Below, in pieces: positions 7,712 through 17,018 of a DNA stretch of 64,000 nucleotides (position 1 is its first letter; each line of letters opens with the position of its first letter). Below the pieces are notes generated by a model that was given only the letters and a program-made list of their open reading frames with translations, searched no databases and was not told the DNA's origin. A program made the translations under genes and the position numbers. Location of the stretch: contig CALHPK010000011.1 in NCBI GenBank assembly GCA_938036315.1, positions 1 through 64,000 of the forward strand, read 5' to 3'. The DNA comes from an uncultured bacterium (lineage in GTDB: Bacteria; Calescibacteriota; Calescibacteriia; Calescibacteriales; Calescibacteriaceae).

Positions 7712-8824
7712 TCACCATCCCTCAAAAAACCAACCATCAGCAAAATCCCAAAGCAAAAATCCAACAACAGAAAATTTTTCAGCAGAACTTCCTAATATTA
7801 TTCTTCTGAAACCCAAAGATAAAGCAACATGTCCTCTTTTAGTCATAGCTAAGTAAACCTGCGGAGAAAGATAAAATCTTCCAGATCTGAAATCATTCTC
7901 ATATATAAACTCAAAAATCGGAGATATTATTCTTCCTGCTGCAAGGGTTATATCGTAAGCAGAAGCAATGCTTGAGATTAAAGCCAAATTGCCATTTTTA
8001 GGATCATGCTTGAACTTTAAATTTCCCTGCAGTGATAAATCACCACTACTTCCAAGACCCTTACCGAAACTCAAATATGGTATATAGCTCCATCCTCCCC
8101 TATAAACCGAAAATTCAATCCCTACTGATGACAAGAACAAGATTTCTTTACTGTGAAAGAAGCACCACTTAAATCCTCCCTCTAATTCATTCTCAAGCTC
8201 ACCATCTGAAAATTCTCCCACTCCCTTTATCTCTATCTGATAAACTGGCCCAAACCTTTTTGCTAAATAAACAGTGTTTTTAAAAGAATTTCTATTAGCT
8301 TGGGTAAAATTTACAATATAAAGAAGCTCATCCTCTGGGAAGGCTTTAGTTGTAAAAAAGGGTCTTGTGAAATTAAGTTCTCCCTGGGGATATCTTTTAT
8401 CATATCCGATACTTTTCAGATATGAAACTAAATCTTTTATATTCTGCTCAGTTAATATTCCTCCAAAAGCAGGCATAAAATGTGAATATCCGTACGTTTT
8501 TCCTCCGTATTTTATGACCCCTTCCCAGAAACTTGCTGGCTCTCTTGAATTGAATTTTGGATCACGAAAATTCGGGGGCATAGTATCTAACCCCAGTTTT
8601 TTTCTCTCTTCGTCAGAAATTCCTCTCCCATCTTTCCCATGGCACGTTGAACATATGCTTTGAAATATCTCCTCCGCTTTCATATCATCTAATTTCATAT
8701 AACTTGGTGATTCTTCATCCTTTGTATAATCTTCTGATGATTCCTGCGCTCTTGATCTGATAGGTAAATAAGCACTGAAGATAGCAATAAAAATAATAAT
8801 AAAAATATACCTAAATCTTAGCAT
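7712..8824 (-). CDS. Monohaem cytochrome c fused to a C-terminal beta-barrel-like domain
   Basis: A signal peptide (residues 1-27, ending RSRAQ) precedes a class I cytochrome c domain. The haem site is CSTCH at 58-62, with probable axial Met in SHFMPAFGG (~residue 117) and a helix LVSYLKSIG. After ~residue 150 the protein changes to ~220 residues of alternating aromatic/polar strands (FTRPFFTTKAFPEDELLYIVNF, then GHVALSLGFRRIIL, ending VVGFLLWDFADGWFFEGW). That end looks like an outer-membrane barrel terminating in an aromatic residue. If so, the haem domain would be tethered to the outer membrane. Haem attachment would use the Ccm system, of which CcmE is encoded nearby. Confidence 0.75.
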   Translation of the reverse strand: MLRFRYIFIIIFIAIFSAYLPIRSRAQESSEDYTKDEESPSYMKLDDMKAEEIFQSICSTCHGKDGRGISDEERKKLGLDTMPPNFRDPKFNSREPASFWEGVIKYGGKTYGYSHFMPAFGGILTEQNIKDLVSYLKSIGYDKRYPQGELNFTRPFFTTKAFPEDELLYIVNFTQANRNSFKNTVYLAKRFGPVYQIEIKGVGEFSDGELENELEGGFKWCFFHSKEILFLSSVGIEFSVYRGGWSYIPYLSFGKGLGSSGDLSLQGNLKFKHDPKNGNLALISSIASAYDITLAAGRIISPIFEFIYENDFRSGRFYLSPQVYLAMTKRGHVALSLGFRRIILGSSAEKFSVVGFLLWDFADGWFFEGW

Positions 8825-8963
8825 ATCGTAAATTTACACATATCATATAACTGGATATATATACAAATCATACATACACAAATAACAATATCTGACACAT
8901 CGCAGTATTTTAATTTGAATAGTTTTAATTTTTTGATAATTTAGAATTTTTAGATCAGGCAAC

Positions 8964-8969
8964 TATAGT
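8964..8969 (+). promoter_or_regulatory. Candidate -10 element for rplS
   Basis: TATAGT ends 9 bases before the rplS ATG. Transcription would start about at the initiation codon, consistent with a leaderless mRNA; no Shine-Dalgarno is present. No convincing -35 was identified. Confidence 0.3.
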
Positions 8970-8978
8970 AAAAATGCT

Positions 8979-9302
8979 ATGGCGTCTGTAAAGTCAAGGG
9001 AATATATAAGAGATTTGGAATCTAAATTTTTAAGAAATGACCTTCCTGAACTGAAAACTGGACAAAAAATAAAGGTATGGACAAAGTACAAAGAGAAAGA
9101 TAAAGAAAGAGAGGTTCCATTTGAAGGAATAGTGATATCGGTAAGAGGTTCTGGCACAAATAAGACTTTCACGGTCAGGAATACTACCAGCGGTGTACAA
9201 GTAGATCGAATTTTCCCATATCATTCCCCTTATATAGTAAGAATAGAAATTCTTCAAGATTCTCCACGGAAAAAAGCTAAACTTTATCATCAGCAGTTCT
9301 GA
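8979..9302 (+). CDS. rplS: Ribosomal protein L19
   Basis: This 107-residue protein matches bacterial L19 (GQKIKVWTKYKEKDKER...VPFEGIVISVRGSG, then TFTVRNTTSGVQVDRIFPYHSP). L19 sits at the 30S-50S interface. It is slightly shorter than the usual ~115 residues. Its standard neighbours rimM and trmD are absent here. Its 3' end overlaps the 3' end of holB on the other strand by 13 bases. Confidence 0.96.
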   Translation: MASVKSREYIRDLESKFLRNDLPELKTGQKIKVWTKYKEKDKEREVPFEGIVISVRGSGTNKTFTVRNTTSGVQVDRIFPYHSPYIVRIEILQDSPRKKAKLYHQQF

Positions 9303-10186
9303 TCTTCACCGATAAGATTGAATATAACAGCTTTAGGGTTCAGAAATAGTTCTATATTCCTTCTTACAAGCTTAATCTTGTCTTTAAGTTTTACTCCATT
9401 CTTCCCCAATTTTTCTATATTCTTTGCTATAAATGCTTCGGCAGAATCGAGGATTTTTCTGGCTTCATCTCTACCTTGAACATACTCATCAACAAGCTTT
9501 ACAAAATTGAGCTTTGATATCTTATCATCTTGGGCTGAAATCAGAAATTTGATAATATCCACAAGGGTATGGATCTCTTGCAAGTCACTTATTTTATCCA
9601 GGATAGATGGATTGAGAAAACTTATATCAATCAGCATCTTCAAATCATCTTGTCCAATTTCTCGGAATTTTTCGTATATTTTCTGTTTTATGAAGTCATC
9701 AAGGTTTTTTGGGAAAAGTCTTATCTTGATACAACGTGAAAGGATAGTGAGGGGCAAAAGCTCTGGCTTTGATGTGATCAGAAAAAAAGTTGTGAATGAT
9801 TTTGGTTCCTCTACTGTTTTCAGCAAGGCGGAAAAGCTCTGCTGAGTCATAAGATGAGCTTGGTGAAAGATGACAAATTTATGAAACGAATAGGGTGGGA
9901 TCTTTGAAAATTTTATAGCTTCTCTGACGAGTTCCACTTTCACTCTCTCATCTTCATCTCCTTTTTTTACAACGAATACATCTGGATGATTCTCGAAGAC
10001 ACACTGAGAACAAAACCCACAAGGTGGCATAATACCACATAAGAGACTGCGCGCAACAAAAACTGAAAAATTCAAACCGTCTTGCTCATCCATACAGGAG
10101 AATAGATATGCATTAGCTATTTTGTGATTCCCAATTTCTCTTACAAACAGAGAATATACATCTGGATATATTTTTTCATAATCCAT
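9290..10186 (-). CDS. holB: DNA polymerase III delta' subunit
   Basis: This 298-residue clamp-loader AAA+ protein carries the zinc-binding cysteines CGIMPPCGFCSQC (~residues 50-62), the sensor/motif KTVEEP near 124 and LSRC near 149. Like other delta' subunits it lacks a normal Walker A motif, so it should not hydrolyse ATP itself. It lies 13 bases downstream of ccmE and is probably transcribed from the kinase promoter. Its terminal codons overlap rplS tail to tail. Confidence 0.88.
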   Translation of the reverse strand: MDYEKIYPDVYSLFVREIGNHKIANAYLFSCMDEQDGLNFSVFVARSLLCGIMPPCGFCSQCVFENHPDVFVVKKGDEDERVKVELVREAIKFSKIPPYSFHKFVIFHQAHLMTQQSFSALLKTVEEPKSFTTFFLITSKPELLPLTILSRCIKIRLFPKNLDDFIKQKIYEKFREIGQDDLKMLIDISFLNPSILDKISDLQEIHTLVDIIKFLISAQDDKISKLNFVKLVDEYVQGRDEARKILDSAEAFIAKNIEKLGKNGVKLKDKIKLVRRNIELFLNPKAVIFNLIGEDQNC

Positions 10187-10199
10187 AACCGGTAATAAA

Positions 10200-10586
10200 C
10201 TATTTTCTTTGTATATTTGGGGGGTGATATTCCTCGCTATGTTTTGCCATAATAAACTTCGCTACGAAAATTTTCTTTTCCGCATCCCAGAAGCCCTCAA
10301 CAATTGTACCCTTAGCTTTTCCAAAGAGATCCGGGGGGATTCCTCTGAAAGTCACAGGGACAGAATACTCCCCGTCGGTGATTATGAAAAAGTGTTCTAG
10401 TCCATTGACCTGCAGTTCACTAACAAACCCACCCAACCTCAGTCTTTTTCCAGCGTATTTCTGATAATTTTCAAAAAATTCTTTTGGTGTGATGTAAAAA
10501 GAAATACTCTCTTTCATACCCGAGAATATAAGGTACGCAGAAATTACTGAAAATACAAGGAATATAATTGTAAACTTTTTCGCCAT
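10200..10586 (-). CDS. ccmE: Cytochrome c maturation haem chaperone CcmE
   Basis: The 128-residue protein has one N-terminal membrane anchor (IIFLVFSVISAYLIF). An OB-fold region follows (GKRLRLGGFVSEL, YSVPVTFRGIPPDLF, GTIVEGFW). The haem-binding motif AKHSEEYHPP keeps the covalent His and the Tyr four residues later. It carries haem in the periplasm for attachment to apocytochromes. The start ATG directly abuts the kinase stop codon (TAG-ATG), indicating translational coupling. No other ccm genes are adjacent. Confidence 0.9.
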   Translation of the reverse strand: MAKKFTIIFLVFSVISAYLIFSGMKESISFYITPKEFFENYQKYAGKRLRLGGFVSELQVNGLEHFFIITDGEYSVPVTFRGIPPDLFGKAKGTIVEGFWDAEKKIFVAKFIMAKHSEEYHPPNIQRK

Positions 10587-11864
10587 CTATTGTTTTATCA
10601 TTTCTATTTTAGTAATTATATCTGATATCTCTTGTATACCTGTTATTTTTAGTGACTTTTCGAAATTTTCCTTAGCTTCTCTGAAATTCTTTTCTCTAAA
10701 AAGCATCATCCCCTTTGAGAAACTTTCCTGAGCATCCCTTATATCCAGAACAGATTTTACTATACCCATGGTAAATCCAATCAAAAATCCTAAAGCCAAG
10801 GCAAAGCTTTGAATTCCTCTGATACTCAAAGACAATAAAGATGGCTTATCTTTTTTTCTTTTCGATCTCCTCTTCTCTTTTGTGTTTAAAGAAATTCCCC
10901 CCGTTGTGTTTAAAGAAATTCCCCCCGCCTTACCAGTTTTTTCGATATTCAACTTTGCCAACTCTCTTTCTTCAGATAATATCTTTTGCTCTTCTTCTTT
11001 TATCCTTTTGTGAAAAACATCTTTTATAAAGGCTGAAAAGTCATCCTGAAATATCGGCTTTATCCCTTTATTCCGAGAAAATTCTTTTATGCTTTCCGTA
11101 ATTTCTCCGATATCCGCATAACGCAGATTTGGAACTTTCGCAAGTGACTTTAGAACAATTTTATCTAATTCTGGGGGGACAAGCGGATTTATCTCCGATG
11201 GTGGTTGGATTTCAGAATTCAGAATTTTTTTCTTCACCTCCTCCCTGCTCTCTCCAGAGAAAAGCCTCTGTGATGTGAGCATTTCCCAAAAAAGAACCCC
11301 AACACACCATATATCTCCAAGCTGACTCCACCGACCCCCCGTAAGGATCTCAGGCGGAGTGTATCCCACCTTACCGAACGGATCAATTTCAGACCTTGTA
11401 GGGAGAGTTATCCCAAAATCTGTAAGCTTAACCCCACCTGTCCACGAAATCAATATATTTCTCGGATTTATGTCTCTGTGTACAAGAAATTTCCCTTCAA
11501 ATCTGTGTATGTACTCAACCGCACTCAGAATTTTCTCCGCAATAAAAAGAAAGATATCTATCTGAACCTCTTTTACAACTTCCATAAACTCCCTCAAATT
11601 CACTCCTCTTATATACTCCATTGCTAAGAAAAATTCATCCCCTACTCTCCCAAAATCTATTGTTTTGACAACATTTTCATGCTCGAACCTGGCTGAAATT
11701 TTAGCCTCGTTTATGAAAAATCTGAGATCCTTTTGAGACTTCAATATTTTTATGGCTATAATTTTCTTAAATCCTTCATGAGAAAACTTCCATGCTCTGA
11801 AAACTTTTCCCATTCCACCTTCACCAATTTCAGCAGTGAGTATATATTCACCAAAGGGTCTCAC
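10587..11864 (-). CDS. Transmembrane Ser/Thr protein kinase with TPR-like tail
   Basis: The 425-residue protein begins with a Hanks-type kinase domain: GEGGMGKVF (~15), catalytic Lys in IIAIKILK, HRDINPRN (~130), DFG (~148) and PPEIL, so it should be active. A single membrane segment (FALALGFLIGFTMGIV, ~355) and a TPR-like helix pair (FREAKENFEKSLKI) follow. The kinase is thus cytoplasmic and the tail external. An in-frame 24-bp duplication repeats GISLNTTG in the juxtamembrane linker. It heads the kinase-ccmE-holB operon; the target is unknown. Confidence 0.92.
   Translation of the reverse strand: MRPFGEYILTAEIGEGGMGKVFRAWKFSHEGFKKIIAIKILKSQKDLRFFINEAKISARFEHENVVKTIDFGRVGDEFFLAMEYIRGVNLREFMEVVKEVQIDIFLFIAEKILSAVEYIHRFEGKFLVHRDINPRNILISWTGGVKLTDFGITLPTRSEIDPFGKVGYTPPEILTGGRWSQLGDIWCVGVLFWEMLTSQRLFSGESREEVKKKILNSEIQPPSEINPLVPPELDKIVLKSLAKVPNLRYADIGEITESIKEFSRNKGIKPIFQDDFSAFIKDVFHKRIKEEEQKILSEERELAKLNIEKTGKAGGISLNTTGGISLNTKEKRRSKRKKDKPSLLSLSIRGIQSFALALGFLIGFTMGIVKSVLDIRDAQESFSKGMMLFREKNFREAKENFEKSLKITGIQEISDIITKIEMIKQ
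10880..10927. repeat. 24-bp perfect tandem duplication inside the kinase gene
   Basis: TTGTGTTTAAAGAAATTCCC... is present twice without mismatch (10880-10903, 10904-10927). Being a multiple of three, it duplicates eight codons of the linker rather than breaking the frame. Confidence 0.9.
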
Positions 11865-12214
11865 ATTTGAAATTTTAAAATTTCAGAAGCCCCATATCTT
11901 TGATAGATCAGTTATTTATTTTTATTTACAAAATGTATTTACAAAATGAGAGGATATTATATACTTTAGAATTGTCTCTGGAGCAGTCTCAAGTTCAGAT
12001 GAATCACTCCTTGTGAGAGAAGATTCGGCGCTATCATCTAACTTGTCTGCATCCTCAAAAAGCAATGAAAAATAGAGTAGAAAAAGAAGAGAAATTAGCT
12101 GATCTGAATGTGATCAAATCGTAATATATTTTTAAATAGAATAAAATAAAATGAAACGGGAAAACTTTTTGCATTACACAAAACTTAATAAAGTTACCGA
12201 AAATTGAAGTAAAT
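11865..12214. other. Divergent intergenic region between kinase and ilvC
   Basis: This 350-base region must hold both promoters. A 63-codon minus-strand frame without ATG/GTG (11922-12113) starts with a hydrophobic stretch and an acidic tail, but I do not regard it as a proven gene. A 13-bp tandem duplication lies at 11923-11948. No attenuator-like leader peptide or T-box was recognised upstream of ilvC. Confidence 0.4.
11923..11948. repeat. 13-bp perfect tandem duplication
   Basis: TATTTACAAAATG occurs twice back to back in the kinase-ilvC intergenic region. Confidence 0.85.
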
Positions 12215-13216
12215 ATGGCAGATGTAAAAGTATATTACGATAAAGATGCAGATATATCATATATAAAGGCGAAGAAGGTAGCAATAATTGGGTTCGGCAG
12301 TCAGGGGCATGCACATGCGTTGAACCTCAAGCAGTCAGGCGTTCAAGTTGTAGTCGGTTTGAGAAAAGGTGGAATTTCCTGGAGTGTGGCAAAGAATATG
12401 GGGCTTGAAACTATGGGAGTAAAAGATGCGGCGCAATGGGCAGATGTTATTATGATCCTTATCCCTGATGAAGAACAGCCCAAAGTATATAAGGAAAGCA
12501 TAGAACCTGTACTTGATAAGGGTAAGTATCTAGCATTTGCACATGGTTTCAACATACATTTCAGACAAATTGTTCCTCCAGAATTTGTCAATGTTTTTAT
12601 GGTTGCTCCAAAGGGGCCAGGGAAACTTGTCAGAGACGAATTCGAAAATGGTCGAGGTGTTCCTGCGCTTCTGGCGGTTTACCAAGATTATACGGGAGAT
12701 ACAAAGGAGGTGGCATTAGCCTATGCTAAAGGTATAGGAGCAACCCGCGCTGGCGTCATAGAAACAACCTTCAAAGATGAAACAGAAACAGATCTGTTCG
12801 GAGAACAATCCGTCCTCTGTGGAGGGCTAACTTCACTTATGCGCACAGCATTTGAAACTCTTGTTGAAGCAGGCTACCCCCCAGAACTAGCTTACTTTGA
12901 GTGCATACATGAGATGAAACTCATAGTCGATCTTATATATCAGGGAGGGTTCAAAACAATGCGTAAATTCATATCTAACACTGCAAAATACGGCGATCTT
13001 ACACGCGGTCCACGCATCATAGACGAAAATGTAAAAAAGAAAATGAAGGAAATCCTTGAAGAAATAAGATCCGGAAGATTCGCAAAAGAGTGGGTTTTAG
13101 AGAATATGTCCGGAAGACCAATATTCAACGCACTGCTCGCAGAATGGGAAAACCACCTCGCAGAAAAAGTTGGAGAAAAACTAAGAGCTATGATGCCATG
13201 GCTCAAAAAAGAATAA
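12215..13216 (+). CDS. ilvC: Ketol-acid reductoisomerase
   Basis: This 333-residue class I enzyme carries the Rossmann motif [24 protein letters not shown], the metal site [11 protein letters not shown] and [13 protein letters not shown]. It reduces and isomerises acetohydroxyacids in branched-chain amino-acid synthesis. The cofactor loop reads LRKGGISWS where most NADPH enzymes have a Ser in place of the second Gly, so phosphate contacts may be altered. No other ilv or leu genes are nearby. The exported-protein gene downstream overlaps its last 19 bases in another frame. Confidence 0.97.
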   Translation: MADVKVYYDKDADISYIKAKKVAIIGFGSQGHAHALNLKQSGVQVVVGLRKGGISWSVAKNMGLETMGVKDAAQWADVIMILIPDEEQPKVYKESIEPVLDKGKYLAFAHGFNIHFRQIVPPEFVNVFMVAPKGPGKLVRDEFENGRGVPALLAVYQDYTGDTKEVALAYAKGIGATRAGVIETTFKDETETDLFGEQSVLCGGLTSLMRTAFETLVEAGYPPELAYFECIHEMKLIVDLIYQGGFKTMRKFISNTAKYGDLTRGPRIIDENVKKKMKEILEEIRSGRFAKEWVLENMSGRPIFNALLAEWENHLAEKVGEKLRAMMPWLKKE

Positions 13217-14793
13217 TAATACCATTAATTTTAAAACTAATATTAATATTTATCTGCATCGCAGATACTACACAGATCCTCGCCCAGACCCCCGAAGAAG
13301 AAAAATATACTAAAAAATCAATAACTTATCTTAAAATTGTCTTCACCCCAGAGGTAGATCGGGTATCTAGAGTAACTGATTTTCTCACAGGATTTAATGT
13401 CAAGGAATATCTCGAGAAAAAAATACGAGAGGAGATCGAGATGAGGAGGTTTGATTACAACCCAGTTGAAGTCCCTGGCAATACAGACCTTGAAGCCTTG
13501 GCAAAACTCGTTAAGGAATATGTTGATATGGTAAAGGTAGATCGAGCAAAAGCTGAAGCTCAGATGGATTGGAGATTCAAAGACCTAGTTATCACCGCCG
13601 AAGATATCAGAAAAATTGCCAACTCAGCATATATATATTGGCCAGAGGTGAAAAAATTCAATGTAATAGTATCACCAACAAGACGGAAAGATGAAGTCAG
13701 GCTAGCTATTACGGTAAAGCTTGGAGTAAAAGTAAACTACTACAGAGTCGATTTTGAAACAGGCAAGCCAATAAAGATTGCTGAAATATATGAAGAGCAC
13801 GCAGAAAGTGGAGTAGTTGGAGAAATAGAGCTACTGCCATTGCCATTTCCACTATCCTTACTTTCCCCATCGGTCGAAATACCTGAGACACCTTGGGACA
13901 CATTTGCAAGATGTAGCGAGAAAGCGATATACTGGATATCAAAAAAGATTAACAAGGCTACGCGTAAAATACCAGATTTCACACTGCATGCAAGGATTGC
14001 TTCAAAATCAATTGCAGAAGTTTTTTCTCCTCTGCAAGAAAAAGATGGAGTATATCTTGATTCAGATTTTGCAGTAGTGGAGGAGGTGGAAGGAGAAGAA
14101 GGCAAGATTTCCCAAAGGCGAGTAGGATGGGTAAGAGCTCGCAAAATTGCAGATGGCAAAACACAGGAACTTTCATCATTCCAGATATTGAGCGGTTCAC
14201 CGCAGATTGGACAAAAAATTGTCGAGTACCCGCTTGTAGGAATCGGGCTCTTGCTAGAGGGAATTCATTCACCGGCAAGCTCAATATTAGTTAACGATCC
14301 TGAATTTGAGAAAATAGAAGGTAAAGGCGGAACCGGTATTAGTCTCCTTGGAAGAATTAACTTTGCTACAGCATTTGGTGTCAAAATATCGGAGCTTTAC
14401 CTACTCGGGGGCCCCCACATCCTGTTTGTAAATGGTGGATTAGATGCTGGAGGAAATATAGGTCTGAAGAAGAAATTTTACGTGATAAGATATTTAGCAG
14501 CATCTCCAGAATTCCTCTTTAATATATCTTTTCTGTATGTGGGACTTACAAAAAAGGATACTAAAGAAATCTACTCTGGCAGGGGGGTATCCTTGGGGAT
14601 TGTTCCCAAAGTACACCTTGAGTGGTTCTTACATCCGAGATTTTCTGTATTCTTGGGTGGAGGATACAGACTCTCAAGCGAAATAACAGAAGCTACAGTG
14701 TCAAAAGATGAGAACACATCAGTAACTATCCCAGTAAGCTACAAACCTTCAGGTCCCATTTTCTTTGGAGGTTTAGAATTTGTATTTTGGTAA
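13198..14793 (+). CDS. Exported protein of unknown function, probable C-terminal barrel
   Basis: The ORF track start at 13090 lies deep in ilvC. The ATG at 13198 gives a clean signal peptide ([22 protein letters not shown]...ILAQ) and a 531-residue protein. The middle region is mixed alpha/beta (residues ~30-330). The C-terminal ~200 residues alternate in strand-like fashion and end in GGLEFVFW, a terminal aromatic typical of outer-membrane barrels. I do not recognise a family. The 19-base overlap with ilvC implies co-transcription or translational coupling, but no metabolic link is evident. Confidence 0.75.
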   Translation: MAQKRIIIPLILKLILIFICIADTTQILAQTPEEEKYTKKSITYLKIVFTPEVDRVSRVTDFLTGFNVKEYLEKKIREEIEMRRFDYNPVEVPGNTDLEALAKLVKEYVDMVKVDRAKAEAQMDWRFKDLVITAEDIRKIANSAYIYWPEVKKFNVIVSPTRRKDEVRLAITVKLGVKVNYYRVDFETGKPIKIAEIYEEHAESGVVGEIELLPLPFPLSLLSPSVEIPETPWDTFARCSEKAIYWISKKINKATRKIPDFTLHARIASKSIAEVFSPLQEKDGVYLDSDFAVVEEVEGEEGKISQRRVGWVRARKIADGKTQELSSFQILSGSPQIGQKIVEYPLVGIGLLLEGIHSPASSILVNDPEFEKIEGKGGTGISLLGRINFATAFGVKISELYLLGGPHILFVNGGLDAGGNIGLKKKFYVIRYLAASPEFLFNISFLYVGLTKKDTKEIYSGRGVSLGIVPKVHLEWFLHPRFSVFLGGGYRLSSEITEATVSKDENTSVTIPVSYKPSGPIFFGGLEFVFW

Positions 14794-14871
14794 TTTGCAA
14801 ATCGATACTCTTACCCAGGCAATATCAAAAAAACATATTTTTGTGCAATCGTAATTAATTTATTAAGTATA

Positions 14872-15507
14872 ATGGGAGAAGTAGTTATGGAGAGATCAGC
14901 CAAGAGTGAACAATATAGTTACTTCAGATCTATACCGTTTTTATTTGATTATCCTAAAAATTTCTCACTGAAGGATGGGAGGAAGGTGATGGTGAGACCT
15001 ATGCTACCTTCAGATGTAGACGAGCTATACGCGTTCTTTGCTAATTTAGATAGAGAAGATAAGCTTTTTTTGAGAGACGACGTTAGCGATATATCTGTGA
15101 TAAAGCGATGGGCAGAAAATCTCAATTATGATATCGTGCTACCACTCCTTGCTTTTTATGATGGTAAGGTTGTAGCAGATGGTACTTTACATGCATCGAA
15201 TTTTTTGTGGACACGCCATGTTGCAGAAATAAGAATAGCTGTCTCAAAAGACTTCAGAGGAGTGGGACTTGCCAAAAAAATAATATCGGAGTTGTTCTTC
15301 ATCGCTATAAAGAGAGGCTTTAAAAAAGTTATTGCTCAGATCCCCTTTCACCAGCAGAATGTAATTCATATTTTTGACTCATTGGGATTTGAGAAAGAAG
15401 CTATCCTTCGAAAGCATATTATGATTCAGGGTAAAGGATTTTCAGACCTTCTAATAATGTCGGCATTTGTGGGCAATGCGATACAGCAACTGAAAAGAGT
15501 TTCCTGA
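14872..15507 (+). CDS. GNAT-family N-acetyltransferase
   Basis: This 211-residue protein contains a GNAT fold. GRKVMVRPMLPSDVDEL opens the domain, and AEIRIAVSKDFRGVGLAKKII (~residues 120-140) is the acetyl-CoA binding motif. NVIHIFDSLGFEKEA is the usual C-terminal helix-strand. It resembles stand-alone relatives of the protein-lysine acetyltransferase (Pat) GNAT domain, but the acceptor is not determinable. An in-frame ATG six codons downstream is an alternative start. Its stop lies inside the first copy of a 48-bp tandem duplication. Confidence 0.85.
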   Translation: MGEVVMERSAKSEQYSYFRSIPFLFDYPKNFSLKDGRKVMVRPMLPSDVDELYAFFANLDREDKLFLRDDVSDISVIKRWAENLNYDIVLPLLAFYDGKVVADGTLHASNFLWTRHVAEIRIAVSKDFRGVGLAKKIISELFFIAIKRGFKKVIAQIPFHQQNVIHIFDSLGFEKEAILRKHIMIQGKGFSDLLIMSAFVGNAIQQLKRVS

Positions 15508-15568
15508 TCACTCAACTCTAGCAATGCGACACAGCAACTGAAAAGAGTTTCTTGATCACTCAACTCTA
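15473..15568. repeat. 48-bp tandem duplication over the GNAT stop codon
   Basis: Units 15473-15520 and 15521-15568 are identical except for two transitions. The unit contains the last codons and TGA of the acetyltransferase gene plus 13 bases after it. The second copy fills the gap to convergent rpsC. Confidence 0.93.
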
Positions 15569-15584
15569 CAGGAGCGCCTATATT

Positions 15585-16241
15585 TTACTTTATTACTCCT
15601 CCGCCCAAGATTTCTCCTTTGAAGATCCAAACTTTTACTCCGTTTGTTCCCCATTTAGTTTTTGCAACTGCAAAGCCGTAGTCTATGTCTGCTCTTATTG
15701 TTTGCAGAGGCAATCTGCCCTGTAAAATCCATTCAGCTCTGGCCAGTTCTACCCCTCCTAGTCTTCCCTCACAGTTGATTTTTATTCCTTTAGCACCAGC
15801 TCTTATTGCGGACATAATTGCTCTTTTCATAGCTGGTCTGTATGGTAATCTTTTTTCCATCTGTGAGGCTATGCTCTCTGCAATAAGTTGAGCTCGCAGA
15901 TCCGCATCCCTTACTTCAATAATATCCATCGTTATGTTATCCTTTGGAATACCTGTAACCCGTGATACGAAATCTTTTATTCTATCAATCCCAACTGCCC
16001 TTTTTCCAATAATTATCCCAACTTTCACGCAGTGGATCTCTATCTGTATTTTGTCAGATATTCTTTTTATGATTATCTTATCTATGGCAGCGTTATAAAA
16101 CTCTCTTTTTATCCAATCTCTTATTTTCAGGTCTTGGTGAAGAAATGTCGCATATTCTTTCTTGCGTGGAGCAGTCCATATAGAATAATGACTTTTATTC
16201 ACGCCTAATCTGAAACCGATCGGATGAGTTTTTTGTCCCAT
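15585..16241 (-). CDS. rpsC: Ribosomal protein S3
   Basis: This 218-residue S3 starts MGQKTHPIGFRLGV and contains the C-terminal signature (AGAKGIKINCEGRLGGVELAR, then TIRADIDYGFAVAKTKWG). The KH domain loop reads IIIGKRAVGI, whereas S3 usually has GKKG or GKGG, so the GxxG loop is altered. A strong GGAGGAGG ribosome-binding site precedes the ATG. It is the last gene of a three-gene cluster; rplP, rpmC and rpsQ, normally next, are absent. Confidence 0.97.
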   Translation of the reverse strand: MGQKTHPIGFRLGVNKSHYSIWTAPRKKEYATFLHQDLKIRDWIKREFYNAAIDKIIIKRISDKIQIEIHCVKVGIIIGKRAVGIDRIKDFVSRVTGIPKDNITMDIIEVRDADLRAQLIAESIASQMEKRLPYRPAMKRAIMSAIRAGAKGIKINCEGRLGGVELARAEWILQGRLPLQTIRADIDYGFAVAKTKWGTNGVKVWIFKGEILGGGVIK

Positions 16242-16258
16242 TATTTATTCCTCCTCCT

Positions 16259-16615
16259 TCACTCTATTTTTCTTTCAAGTAAAACTGAAATATGAGTTGT
16301 TTTTCTTGTAATTGGCAGGGCTCTTCCGTAAGCTGAAGGTTTCCATCTTTTATATACAGGACCTTTATCTATTTTTATAGTTTTTATATAAAGTTGGTTG
16401 CTGGGTATTCTGAAATTGTGCTCTGCATTTGCGATTGCAGATCTGAGAACTTTTTCGATGAGTCTTGCTGGTTTTCGCTTTATAAACTTCAGTTTCTCCA
16501 GAGCTTCAAGCGCCTTCATTCCCTTGATACCTCTAACAACAAATAGTGCTTTCTTTGGAGAGCATCTTGCATACCTCAAGATAGCGTATGCATCTGCCTC
16601 ATCTAACCAGCCCAT
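16259..16615 (-). CDS. rplV: Ribosomal protein L22
   Basis: The 118-residue protein has the L22 core (ARCSPKKALFVVRGIKGMKALEAL...; RSAIANAEHNF; GPVYKRWKPSAYGRALPITRKTTHISV). L22 lines the exit tunnel and binds 23S rRNA. It sits between rpsS and rpsC in the canonical order with short spacers and an AGGAGG site. Confidence 0.97.
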   Translation of the reverse strand: MGWLDEADAYAILRYARCSPKKALFVVRGIKGMKALEALEKLKFIKRKPARLIEKVLRSAIANAEHNFRIPSNQLYIKTIKIDKGPVYKRWKPSAYGRALPITRKTTHISVLLERKIE

Positions 16616-16627
16616 ATCAAATCCCTC

Positions 16628-16933
16628 CTATTTTTCCCCCGGCTTTCTGATCTCAACTTTTTTCACTTTATCTGGATGTCCTCTAAATGTTCTTGTTGGA
16701 GAAAATTCACCGAGCTTGTGCCCTACCATCTCTTCAGTTATATATACAGGAATAAAAGTTTTCCCGTTATGCACAGCAATGGTAAAACCAATCATCTCAG
16801 GTATTATGGTTGACCGCCTTGAGTATGTCTTAACAACAACTTTTTCCCCTTTAAGGACTCTGGGGCGCAAACTAATTATTTTGTCCAAAAGATATTCATC
16901 TATAAACGGCCCTTTCCTTAACGATCTTGGCAT
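16628..16933 (-). CDS. rpsS: Ribosomal protein S19
   Basis: The S19 signature is clear: [64 protein letters not shown]. At 101 residues it is slightly longer than most, with a Lys-rich tail. It is the first gene of the local cluster; rplB, normally upstream, is missing. The ATG lacks an obvious Shine-Dalgarno, consistent with a promoter just upstream. Confidence 0.97.
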   Translation of the reverse strand: MPRSLRKGPFIDEYLLDKIISLRPRVLKGEKVVVKTYSRRSTIIPEMIGFTIAVHNGKTFIPVYITEEMVGHKLGEFSPTRTFRGHPDKVKKVEIRKPGEK

Positions 16934-17018
16934 AACAACTTTCTATTTATTATAATTCTACATTCAGGAAAATATTTTTCCGAAAAGTTTAAGTGCAAAA
17001 TAAAGTAAAAGCGCCCAG

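Noticed and set aside
11922-12113. 63-codon minus-strand frame with hydrophobic start and acidic tail upstream of the kinase
   Set aside because: It has no ATG or GTG start and no ribosome-binding site; composition alone is not enough to call a gene.
13740-14284. Minus-strand ORFs of 139 and 101 codons
   Set aside because: They are shadows of the exported protein downstream of ilvC, with Ser/Leu-rich low-complexity translations.
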